Both the position numbers and the translations under genes were made by a program. A stretch of 64,000 nt of DNA from Saccharina japonica (lineage: Eukaryota; Sar; Phaeophyceae; Laminariales; Laminariaceae), in assembly GCA_008828725.1 (NCBI GenBank), contig MEHQ01000533.1, forward strand, positions 1 to 64,000, written 5' to 3'. Positions 21,094-31,965 of the stretch are shown here, piece after piece. Within the stretch, counting starts at the first letter, position 1. Each line of letters begins with the position of its first letter. The notes beneath the pieces were generated by a model, which was not told the origin of the DNA, ran no database searches, and saw nothing but the letters and a program-made list of their open reading frames with translations.

Positions 21094-24078
21094 ATGGCCT
21101 ACATCGAGCAGTCTCCGCGGCTCCTGGAGAATATGGCTCTATTGTCTCTCTTTTCCGTTCTGCTATTCGTCGCCACGGCCTCTTCCACGTTCGCGCGCCG
21201 GAAACGCCTTACGAGCGTCCAGCGCCGAAAGGTCCTTGCTAAAAGGCAACGCTCCCGCCTTTTGGCGGTGCTCATGACTACGACATCGGCAGCATGCAGG
21301 AGGCAGCTGTCTGTGGAGATAGCCCGCCTTTCTCGCGTCATCGCCTCAATAAGAGCGATGATACTCGACAATATTCCCCGTCGATTGCTGCGTCGGGCAC
21401 CAGCCCGCAGATCACTTGATCGCGAGGGGGAAAACGCAATGCCCAGAGGTGTTTTGATGAACCTCTGGGCGTGCTGTTGGTCGGAATTTCGAAGGGCTTT
21501 CGGTACCTCCGACATGATCGCGGGCCTGCTGGCCACCATCGAGAGGCAATCCACCGTGATCGACGATACTGCCGCCGAGCTGCAACTGGCTCACCGAGAG
21601 GCCGCCACCGCCACCAGTGAGTTAACCGCAGCACGTGCGGAGCGTGACACCGCTGTCCGAGACCGCATGGTTGCAGAAGGTACGGTGGAAACACTACAGC
21701 CGGCACTCGCTGAGCAGGCTGGTGTTGCCGCCTCCACCGCCACCGGTGAGGCAACCGCGGCACGAGCGGAGCGGGACGCCGCTGTCCGAGACCGCATGCT
21801 TGCAGAAGGTATGGTGGAAACACTACAGGCGGAACTCTCTGAGCAGGCTAGTCTTGCCGCCACCGCCACCGGTGAGGCAACCGCGGCACGTGCCGAGCGT
21901 GACGCCGCTGTCCGAGACCATATTCTTGCAGAAGGTATGGTGAAAACACTACAGGCGGAACTGGTTGAGCAGGCTAGTGTTGCCGCCACTGCCACCAGTG
22001 AGTTAACCGCAGCACGTGCGGAGCGTGGCGCCGCTGTCCGAGACCGCATGCTTGCAGAAGGTATGGTGGAACCACTACAGGCGGAACTGATTGAGCAGGC
22101 TAGTGTTGCGGCCGCCGCCACCGATGAGGCAACCGCGGCACGTGCGGAGCGTGACGCCGCTGTCCGAGACCGCATGCTTGCAGAAAGTACGGTGGAAACA
22201 CTACAGGCGGCACTCGCTGAGCAGGCTAGTGTTGCCGCTGCTACTGCCGCTGAGAAGCTGGCAATTGCTAGGCAAGAGGTTTTCCGCGCGACGTCCGATT
22301 CGACAGAAGCCGCGGAGGAGTGTCGTTTGGCGGAGAGCGGGCGAAGAAGTGCGATTGGTGCTGTTGCCAGGCTGCAGGTAGCATTAGCGGAGAAGGCTAC
22401 CGAAGCCATCACCGCTTCTGAGGGGTGGGCAGCGTCTCAACGAGAAACTGACCGCGCCATCGCGGAGGCAACTGTTGCCAAGGAGGGCCGTCGCTTGGCG
22501 GAGAACGAGCTGACCGCTGTCATTACCTCTGTCGTCCAGCTGCGTGCAGCTTTGGTTGAGAAATCGAGCGAAGCCACCACCGCTACTACCGAGTCAGAAG
22601 CGTCTCAGCGAGAAACGTCCCGCGCCATCTCGGAGGCAACTGCTGCTGCTCTCGAGTCGGAGGCAGCGCTCGTGGTGCAAATCGCCGCAACCGCCACCGC
22701 GACTAGCGAGGGGGAAACCGCACGACAAAAGGCTGTACGCGCGACCGAAGAGGCGAGAGTGGTTGCACTGGGGCTGGACATATCGGAGCGAGAGCGGAAG
22801 TGTGCGATTGCTGCTGTTGCCGAGCTGCAAGCAGCATTGCAGGAGAAAGACATTGCCGCCGCTACCACCGCGAGTCAGCTAGAAGCTTCTCGGCAAGAAG
22901 CTGCACGCGCTTCTTTCTCAGCAAGCGAGGCTGCACAGGACCGCGATGCGTCGGAACAAGAGCGGATCCGTGCAGTTGATGCTTTTGTCGAAATGCGCTC
23001 AGAGCTCGAACAGGTCACGGCTGCCTTGAGTAACACTGCGAATCAGCTGAGTGCGGCGGTTCAAGACCGCGATGCTTGGGAACGAGACCGAACCCTTGCA
23101 GCTGCTGCTTCGGCCGGAATGCGTTCAGAGCTCGACAAGATCACCGCTGTGTGGAACGAAACTGCCAACCAGCTGGCGATTTCCCAACAAGAGACACACC
23201 GCGCCGTTTCGGAGGGAAACGCGGCGTTGTTGGAGCGCGACAGGGCGGCGTTGGCGCGGTACAGCGCTGAAGCTCGCCTGGTCGAGGTGCAGGCGGCACT
23301 CGACCGCGCGCAGAGGAAGCGTGGTGCTTTTGCCCTCGAAGAAGGAAGTTCCGCTACCACCGTGACGAATGCGAATGGCGTCGCTGGAATGGGGACGACG
23401 ACGGCCAGGAAAAAAGCGAGATTTGCAATTTTCCCCAGTCGCAACGTCAATGCGGCAGCAGCGGCAACAACAGCAGCAGGAATCGTTCCCAACCTGCCGG
23501 GCACCAGTTCCACTTTCTGTTCATCAAACGTCTCTGGCAATGTAGGAAAGTCCGCACGTGTAGCTAGTCCTATTATAGCCTTCTACCGCGACGGGGGCCG
23601 CTCGTCAGGTTCCGGCGCGGGCGGGCAAGGCACATCTCTCGGCGAGTTTCTCTTACAGTCCGACGAATGGTTGGAAAATACCCACGACTACATCCAGTGG
23701 GTCTTTCCGACACAGCAGGCGTCGGGGTCCGTTCGAAACGCGCCAGTGCTGACCTTTGACGATATCGAAGAGGTCGCCAGGCACGGGGAGCACGTTCGGT
23801 GCAATATGGTACTGGCGCTCCAGAAAATGATCTCATTTTACGGGCTTGGAATGGTGCACCAGCGGGGAGACGCGGTGTGCATTGTCAAAGGGGCGAGCTT
23901 CAACCCCCAAGCCAAGTGGATGCAGCCTTTCGATCACAACGCACTTCGTCTGACCCGCATGATAACGTCGTTGCGGTTGTTTGAGCTGCAGCAGTACGCG
24001 AATGCCTTGCAGGCGTTTTTGTGTGGCCTGCCTGAGCTCCGTACGCACCCATCGCAGGAGTTCTGGCGGAGCGTGTGA
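21094..24078 (+). CDS. OGFr-domain protein with long coiled coil
   Basis: A single uninterrupted frame of 994 residues. The first ATG has A at -3 and G at +4. A second ATG at 21133 would place a hydrophobic stretch (residues 14-33, MALLSLFSVLLFVATASS) right at the N-terminus, which would suit a signal peptide or anchor. A basic patch follows (about 35-58). Residues 171-385 hold five near-identical 42-residue repeats built around ARAERDAAVRDRMLAEG, and 42 equals six heptads. Degenerate Ala/Glu/Arg-rich coiled coil continues to about 760, then a short Ser/Thr/Asn-rich linker. Residues about 829-985 match the OGFr conserved region: FYRDGG, then ENTHDYIQWVFP, then VLALQKMISFYGL, then DHNALRLTRMITSLRLFELQQYA. 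That domain's molecular role outside animals is unknown to me, so ligand binding should not be assumed. The 126-bp DNA repeat makes repeat-number variation likely. Confidence 0.9.
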   Translation: MAYIEQSPRLLENMALLSLFSVLLFVATASSTFARRKRLTSVQRRKVLAKRQRSRLLAVLMTTTSAACRRQLSVEIARLSRVIASIRAMILDNIPRRLLRRAPARRSLDREGENAMPRGVLMNLWACCWSEFRRAFGTSDMIAGLLATIERQSTVIDDTAAELQLAHREAATATSELTAARAERDTAVRDRMVAEGTVETLQPALAEQAGVAASTATGEATAARAERDAAVRDRMLAEGMVETLQAELSEQASLAATATGEATAARAERDAAVRDHILAEGMVKTLQAELVEQASVAATATSELTAARAERGAAVRDRMLAEGMVEPLQAELIEQASVAAAATDEATAARAERDAAVRDRMLAESTVETLQAALAEQASVAAATAAEKLAIARQEVFRATSDSTEAAEECRLAESGRRSAIGAVARLQVALAEKATEAITASEGWAASQRETDRAIAEATVAKEGRRLAENELTAVITSVVQLRAALVEKSSEATTATTESEASQRETSRAISEATAAALESEAALVVQIAATATATSEGETARQKAVRATEEARVVALGLDISERERKCAIAAVAELQAALQEKDIAAATTASQLEASRQEAARASFSASEAAQDRDASEQERIRAVDAFVEMRSELEQVTAALSNTANQLSAAVQDRDAWERDRTLAAAASAGMRSELDKITAVWNETANQLAISQQETHRAVSEGNAALLERDRAALARYSAEARLVEVQAALDRAQRKRGAFALEEGSSATTVTNANGVAGMGTTTARKKARFAIFPSRNVNAAAAATTAAGIVPNLPGTSSTFCSSNVSGNVGKSARVASPIIAFYRDGGRSSGSGAGGQGTSLGEFLLQSDEWLENTHDYIQWVFPTQQASGSVRNAPVLTFDDIEEVARHGEHVRCNMVLALQKMISFYGLGMVHQRGDAVCIVKGASFNPQAKWMQPFDHNALRLTRMITSLRLFELQQYANALQAFLCGLPELRTHPSQEFWRSV
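21604..22240 (+). repeat. 126-bp coding tandem repeat
   Basis: Five units within the OGFr gene, each specifying 42 residues with few changes. Near-identity at DNA level, including silent positions, points to recent unequal exchange or conversion. Confidence 0.85.
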
Positions 24079-24452
24079 TCGATTTCGATGCACCATGTAT
24101 CCATGGTTGGCATTTGACTACAAGTAGCTCATTTTTTACGTCTTGCTTTCATTTGGTTGAAGCGTTCGCAGTGCATTTTCGAGTAGTTGGTGACCACGCT
24201 AAGGGCAATGTATTAATGTAGAGCAGAGCCAACGACATGCGTTTGCTCTGCTGTTCCCTAGGTGTTGCCTTAATACGTGCGGGTATGGCGATCGGGGTGG
24301 TGGTTGTCGGTTTTAGGGTTAAGGTTAGAGTTCGGGTGGGAACTGCCAATCCGAACGTCGCAAAGTGTCAGCCGGCTTAATTGTGTTTGTTGTATGTCCC
24401 TCCCCTGTCTACGTATGCCTCGGAAATAAGAGCGGGGTATCCGCATGTGACA

Positions 24453-24600
24453 GTTTGGTGGAGGTGCTATTACTATTCCAGAGGTTTGGTGCAAGCCGCT
24501 GTTAGGCAGGCTCTTGGGCTTCGTTCAGAAGAAATTAATGGTGTTGAAAGGTGGCTTTCCCTGGGTCCAAGCTCAGCAAGACGAAAAAACGATGAAACAT
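24453..24600 (+). repeat. Paired repeat P, copy 1
   Basis: GCATGTGACAGTTTGGTGG and AGCCGCTGTTAGGC recur at 27668-27760 in the same order and strand. This copy lies about 400 bases past the OGFr stop codon. Function is unknown. Confidence 0.6.
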
Positions 24601-25186
24601 AGTTGATACATTTGGTTGGATTATGAGCGAGGTTGGCGCACCTGCAACCACCCTGGATCAATCTCGGCAAGATGCAAGCTCAACGGCTACGTATATGTGC
24701 CCTGCCGGGTCGTTGTACTGACCGACCTACAACAATGTCCCTTGATACTTGCCCGTGAAGGTTGCTCAACTACTGCACGTACACCGTGCTATTGCGGAAG
24801 CCCCGACGACCGGCAACCGAGAGTCTTCTCTTGTGGCGTAATTACTGCTGCAATTACGCCGCTTATAAATGGCTACTACTACCACCAAGTACGTATTGAT
24901 ACGGACATAGGTAGACTGCGTACGTAGTCTTTCTGATGTGGTGCTTACGTATAGTACCAATTATACGGATACCCTTTCTTCTGTATGAAATAATCCATAT
25001 TGAGCATTGGCTATATGGGCTACACAGTTCGCCTACCTGCTATAGACGACTTTAATACCGATCACCGACTCGGTAGACTACCGGCTACTGCTGCTGAAGC
25101 AAAGTAACTACGTCAATACGACCCCGCGATGGATGTGACAGAATCAAATGTACTGTTAGCCATCGAAACTACTGTACTGTAGTTAC

Positions 25187-25573
25187 TCAATCAACTCGGT
25201 CTACAACAACGTACTCGTACTGGATACTCACAGCAGTTGAATACTGCCATAACACATGTTGTTGTGTGTTATTGACATCCCAACACTCGTTGCTCCGTGA
25301 AGTTTGACTGATCGGTATATTTACGTGAAATATTTTGCTATGACGCATCAAAGGCCCTTTAATCGTTTTCGGCACCCAAGCAACATCAACCGTTCCGCTT
25401 CGCCTAGGACGAGCCATCAATCCTTCAACAACTAACGCAACAGCTACTACGCGTAACCTAGCAATGTAGTGGCATCCTACTGCTGTGACAGGATTGGAGC
25501 AGGGACGAACATGAAACCCGCATTGTATCACACACAGACCTTGCAACCCGCGCAGATGTCCCTGAACATGCAC
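25187..25573 (-). CDS. Open frame of unknown origin, possibly transposon-derived
   Basis: A 128-codon minus-strand frame reads LMARPRRSGTVDVAWVPK and HSKIFHVNIPISQ, which look like real protein rather than repeat translation. No splice-consistent partners or family motif could be fixed. It may be a remnant of a mobile-element protein. Low certainty. Confidence 0.2.
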   Translation of the reverse strand: MHVQGHLRGLQGLCVIQCGFHVRPCSNPVTAVGCHYIARLRVVAVALVVEGLMARPRRSGTVDVAWVPKTIKGPLMRHSKIFHVNIPISQTSRSNECWDVNNTQQHVLWQYSTAVSIQYEYVVVDRVD

Positions 25574-25979
25574 CAGACAGACATATCCGGTACCATACTA
25601 CTACAGTAGTCCGTACACTTGGTACTGCGACAACGTTTCGTCCGTAGGTTTTAACATCTGAGAGCATCCCAGTCGAACGGCAGTGTTGACTATCGCAGCT
25701 TCTGAAACACTTTACATACGGCCATGGCGTTGTACTGCCCAAAACGATGGATGCATTTGTGAGGATAGGCGTGTGTTAGAGAGAGAGGCAAGATGCATTG
25801 CTGCAAAAACTCGCAACGGCATCTCAAGGATAAACAACGCTGTACCAGGTATGATAGTTTAACGAGTAGTTCATTGGCAAACAAAAGTTTCTGGCAGACC
25901 ACTAGGCTTCTGCCCGCCCTGTCCAAAGAAGGCGTGCGGTACTGCAACCAAAACAATCTTGCCGTCAAGCTGGTGCGAC

Positions 25980-26960
<981 letters not shown>

Positions 26961-26993
26961 TCGAGAGCGTTTCTTGCTATTCGCTGCGGGGGT

Positions 26994-27544
26994 TCATGTG
27001 CCCTTGGATTGGAAACCGCAGTCGAAGAGGTCGATTTTTATGTCCGACCTCTCGTCGTATATTGCCCCGCTTGTCGCTGTTCTTGGCAGGCACGATGCAG
27101 CCACTCTTGTATACACAACCCCGTCCTTTTTTTAATCTTCCATATTCTCGGTCAGCCTACAGTAGGCTGACCTTCCATCACGGCAAACCCCCTCGGCGAA
27201 TCCCCTCATCATGATGTTGGTGAGGTTCGCGGTAAAGTTGTAGTATCCCATTCTCGCAGTCCTCGTATGCACTCGGAACCCGAACGCCTTGTTTTGTACC
27301 TGGTCGTACAGCAGTGCAGTCCGTCGAAGACTTATTAATAGCAGAAGTAGAAGTGGTATGGCACGTCTCTGTAGAAGTATGTACGAGCATGATACGTACC
27401 AGCGCAAGGGCTCCAAAAGATGATGATGACCTTGGCAGCTCTGTGGGGGGATAGACGTTGGTCTTCGTAGCAGGGGTAGCAAACGTTGCGAATGGGGGGG
27501 CAATGGACTTTGTAGCGCTGAGGAGAAACGTATCGCTGGTTCAT
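26994..27544 (-). CDS. Unrecognised small three-exon gene model
   Basis: Exons (minus strand) are 27431-27544 with ATG, 27172-27299 and 26994-27105 with TGA. Introns are GTCATC...CCAG (131 bases) and GTCAGC...CAAG (66 bases). Junction phases 0 and 2 both close, giving 117 residues. The sequence reads like protein: MNQRYVSPQRYKVHCPP, then FGFRVHTRTARMGYYNF and LTNIMMRGFAEGV, then IYDERSDIKIDLFDCGF. There are several cysteines and no signal peptide or membrane span. Both donors are GTC rather than the GTA or GTG usual in the other genes here, and the second intron is very short. I do not recognise the family. It could be the 3' part of a longer gene. Confidence 0.35.
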
Positions 27545-27664
27545 GCGCACGCCCGTAAATAACAAGTTCGGACCTCAGGCGCTGTTTTGACTAGACATGT
27601 CCGATATACCGCATCTTTACGTGAAGTACCATGCACGTGGAGGCTCATAACCTGTTAACGGAGT

Positions 27665-27760
27665 GCTAGCATGTGACAGTGTGGTGGACGTGCTAGTCCA
27701 GAGGCTTGGCGTCAGCCGCTGTTAGGCGGGCTCGTGAAAGCTTCGTTCAAAAACAACCAC
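27665..27760 (+). repeat. Paired repeat P, copy 2
   Basis: Matches 24453-24560 in the same orientation, with small indels. A 64-codon plus-strand frame runs through it (27706-27900), but only this copy keeps it open, so it is not supported as a gene. Confidence 0.6.
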
Positions 27761-27909
27761 CCGGCATCCGGCAAGGTGGGACTTGGCGCAAACGGCTCGT
27801 CTCTGTGTCAGATGCCCTTGCTTGTGGCAGCACCGTCGACATTAACGTCCCGCCGATTCTTGCGGTTTTGCCGCGTGTGACGCTTGAAGGCACTGTCTGA
27901 AAACGGCTT

Positions 27910-29640
27910 GAAAACATGAAAAAGCGGATAAAAACAACAAGCTTCAAAACGCGCATTGCAACACAGGATAGTGCTTCAATTTGTTTTAGAGTATGTTTTC
28001 GACTCGCAGAAGATGACCTGATCGTAAACTCTTAGGAACTCTTATCTTGCAAATAGATACCCCAACTTTAATAAAAAGATATACGCTGCTTGCGGACAAG
28101 GAAGGGCTGGTATTTCCTCGCCGACGTCACCGAGCAGAACCCCGAGACTTCCTAACATGTGTGAAGCCATCGCCGCAAGCGCGTGGCCGTGGGTTTCTTG
28201 GGCTGGGGGTTGTCAGTCGCAGTAAACAAACCAGGTTTAAATATCCAGGGCAAATTAAAGATACGTGTGCCTCTTACGTATAGTGAATTGTTCTTTAGCC
28301 GAAAGAGAAACCAAACATTTACACGTTTCGTCTTCGCTCGAACTCTACATATCTACGTATGTATGCATTCTTTGTTCGCGTGAACGTGTATACCAAGTGT
28401 ATATCATGGAATGTTTTGCGTGTGCACGTGATACGGGATGGTACGTATACCACAGCCTGTAGTACCGCTTCCCTTGTGTGCAGGTACTGCGGTGAATGTA
28501 CTGTTTGGTACTGGTTTTTCTTTCGTCGTGGCGTTTTTTTTTGTTTTTTTTTGTTATAGCCTGTTTTTTAGTGACCACGAGCTACTGTAGATTCAGGGAG
28601 ATCAGCTATTAGTTTTTGTAACAACACCATCATCACGATTACCATTGGGTTACTAGCGCAATCGTATGGGTATCTTTCGCGTTGCTTCTCTCCAGTGTTG
28701 ATTAATGTAGGGATGTACAGGGGTCATCATCTGAGAAAGACACGTTGTCTTCCGGGAAAACATTACATACTTTTTTTCGTAGAATCACAAAAATAACGAA
28801 CTGCCCAGAATGAAGATACGTATAAACACCAAAGGCGTTTTAGCCCACCGATCGATAAGACGAAAATGAAGGCCTGCTCGGTACACAAGCACACCGAGCT
28901 CCCCTCTATCCAATGCCGGCGTCATTTGAGCCCTTGTGGCCGGCACACTGTTCTACGATCTGCCGACAAGGCGTGTCTCTCCGAGCTGCAAAAAACACAG
29001 CAAGTCGGTTGTCTAGATGCGTGCACCAGGAAAATTAATGGGGCCAGAGGCAGGCTGCAACCGCTCCTAAACAAGCGCTGCGGACCATTGCAACACGTGC
29101 AGCAACACCGTTACGTTGGCTTTTTTAGGTTTTAACGCGTACAGCCTGCGGGGTGTGCGTTCATCTTGGCTCGTTACAGCCAGAAACGAGTAAAAAAACG
29201 GCGCTTCCGTGAGTATGTGCAGCAAAGCTCGAAATTTACAGCAGCAGCACGTGCTTTTACTGCTGTTCTGTATTTATTTTTGTGATTCGACGGAGAAAAA
29301 AAAACGTATCATCAGGAATTTTCCTGGAAGAAAACGTGTCTTTATCAGATGACGACCCCTGTAGAATGCAGAACAGCTACTGTCCTGTGGAGGTACGCAA
29401 TATAGACAGATGTAGACGGCGTGGAAGCGGTCGACACCGCTATAGCAAAGGCATGGTGTTGCGCTCCCGGTTAAGGCTGTCGACAGCCATGGAGGAGAGG
29501 AGGCCTTCGCGTTGTTAATAGAACCGAAACCGACACGTAGCAACGAGTCCCGCGAGTCCATCACAAAGGTGTCTGTACGGAAATGTTCAGGTCGTTCGGG
29601 TAGTCGCCGCCGTACACTTGGCGTTTGACTAGCCTGGACT
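27910..29640 (+). other. No supported gene
   Basis: A/T-richer DNA with short open frames only. A plus-strand 89-codon frame at 28866-29135 has no family features, and I could not find splice-consistent partners for it. Confidence 0.4.
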
Positions 29641-29890
29641 GGCCAAAGCGAGTATACTCGGAGTATCGAGTACATATGTACTCCGAGTACTGAGAGTATT
29701 GCAGTACTCGCGGCAAGAATATTGCGAGTACTGGGAGTGCAAACAAAACCGAAGGCTCAAATACTGCGAGTACTGGGAGTATGAGCAGAACAGAACCCCG
29801 AGTACAAGCAGTACCCGCAGTACAAACATCCGAAATACTTGTAGTACTCAGAATATCGCCGAATATATTCCCGAGATACTGCAAGTAGTC
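29640..29890 (+). repeat. ACTCCGAGTA palindromic minisatellite, copy 1
   Basis: Overlapping units containing ACTCCGAGTACT and CGAGTACTGGGAGTATGAGCAG. The same array type recurs at 43395-43665 and 43795-44105. The core ACTCCGAGT/ACTCGGAGT is self-complementary. Confidence 0.8.
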
Positions 29891-30917
29891 TATAAGCACT
29901 CCAGTTGCCCCCCCCCCAAAAGCAGTTATCGAGATTTTCACACTTTTGCAACGAAGTACCCTCGTGAAGCGACGGCACCACGAGCGCTACCGTTAGAGCC
30001 CCACAGTGTAAGTGCGCTTGTGTCAAAACACCATCATCACCACTATCCTCATAAGCATCATCGTCAGCATCAGCAGCAGCATCATGCAACAAAAAGGACA
30101 GGCGCATCGCCGAAAAACGATCGCGCCTGGCACAACAAACAACCGCAAGGCTTGGGCCTAAAAAAAGAAAAACAGAGAGAAAATGTCATGTCTTGACATC
30201 GTTCAATTCACCATTACCTGAAAATAATACGTACTCGGGAATACTCGATACTTGTTCGTAATGCTATGCTCTCCGCCCTTACAGAGGTACCTCTCCGAAA
30301 TAACGCCTGCAACAACACATACACCATTCACCATCTCACCGCAGTCACAGACTGCTGACAACGTGTGGCCTACACCGATAGGGAAAACAAAATAGAGAAG
30401 AAGATACAAGAGGCAACACAACAAAGAAACGACAGCGACAAAAGCAAAATAAAAAAGCAGAATTCAAGCAGTGCCGGTGCGTACAAACGACGACGACAAC
30501 TTGGGGTATATAAAATGATGGTTCCGACAAGAAAGCAGCAGTCGGTGCAAATAATGACACTGCTTGTTTTCGCCACCTATCGAAGGACAGGCAACAGAAA
30601 ACATGTCGAGGCGCGTCTTTGCCTCGCTAGAAGCGATTCGCCCCCCATTCCGCCCCCGAAGGCAGCAAGGCGATCACCAGTCCACTCCCCGTCCCAAGAG
30701 ACCCGTGCAACACCAAAGCGTGGGGGTAGGCGAACACTGCGACAAGTTAGAGGAAGAGCCTGCACCGCGAACTGCTAGTAGACGCGGTGCATTGCGAAAC
30801 CTCTACCTTCGACCGTGGGCAGCCGCCTATAAAAAACACAAAACGTAAGATGTAAAATGACATTATGTCTAGCTATCGTATTTGAGGTACCCCCCAAAAG
30901 AGATAGCGCACTCTGCA

Positions 30918-31123
30918 CAAGGGTAGTGATTGCACAAGGGCAGTGGGCATCCTTCCGCTGTGCGGTGCACCAACCACATTGCGCTTCGCGCTTGGTGCTA
31001 GCAACGTCTGCCTGGTCGGTGAAAATCCGACATGCTCCGTCCCGGCATTGTAGGGATGCGAGGGTCTATGGCCATATGACTACGGCCATGCATGAATATG
31101 AAGTACGCCCCCCCTTCCGCGTC
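30918..31123 (+). repeat. Poly-C-terminated repeat family C, copy 1
   Basis: Contains the family signatures GTCTGCCTGGTCGGTGAAAA, CCGTCCCGGCATTGTAGGG and GGTCTATGGCCATATGACTA. It ends in a short C run. It is the most diverged full copy in the window. Confidence 0.75.
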
Positions 31124-31639
31124 ACAGCACGACCGCGCGAACACCTTTCGTCCCCTTTCACATGTTTGATGTTTAACGTAAACCTCTGAGATACGATTGA
31201 AAGTACACGATTATCTCGTCACTGAGACCAACGGCCACGACCGCACGCCGCACGCCTCACGAGGGCAATGGCGCCTTTACGCACTCACCCACCAACTCAT
31301 ACCAAACCAAATCAAAGACCAAATCAGAGACCAAACCTCTACCAAACAAACATTTCCTACGAACACCTTGCTCATAACACACAACCAGCGGCGGCAGCGG
31401 TCTCCCTCCAATTCCAAAAACAAAACAAAACAAATGCACGGTTCTGAGGGGACAAGCTAGCGAGAAAAAAAACAAAAAACTCTTCCTTCCTACAGAAAAA
31501 AGTATCCACACTAATTTCATGTAGTTTGTCCCCAAAAAAGTGGATAAAGAGGCTTAAGCGAGCCTCAGAGCAAGAAGGGTCATGCAGCAGAGGCGGCAGA
31601 ACAAGCAGCCAGGTCGGTCGTGCTACAACTAGGGCTGTT

Positions 31640-31940
31640 TCCATCTATTGGTGCTCTCCGCCAGTATTGGTATACTGCCAGTATATACTGCACCAATACT
31701 CAGCCCTGGCTGCAACTGCTGTAGTCTAGTCGCGCGCTTAAGTCGACACTAATACGAAACTGCCAGTAAACTTGTACCGGCAGTAGATACTGCGCCAGTG
31801 CCGAACCCTGGCTACAAGCTATAGTCGAGTCGCGAGCCTCAAGTCGACAGTATAAGTACACTGCCAGTATACCTGTACTGGCATAGTATACTGCCAGTAT
31901 ACTTGTACTGGCAGCATTTACTGCACCAGTACCCAGCCCT
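31640..31940 (+). repeat. TACTGCCAGTATA degenerate repeat
   Basis: Near-palindromic units such as ACTGCCAGTATAC and CTTGTACTGGCAG recur about eight times just downstream of the HTATIP2-like stop codon. They probably fall in the 3' flank or UTR. Confidence 0.65.
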
Positions 31941-31965
31941 AGCTATAACAGGCAAGTGGCACGCC

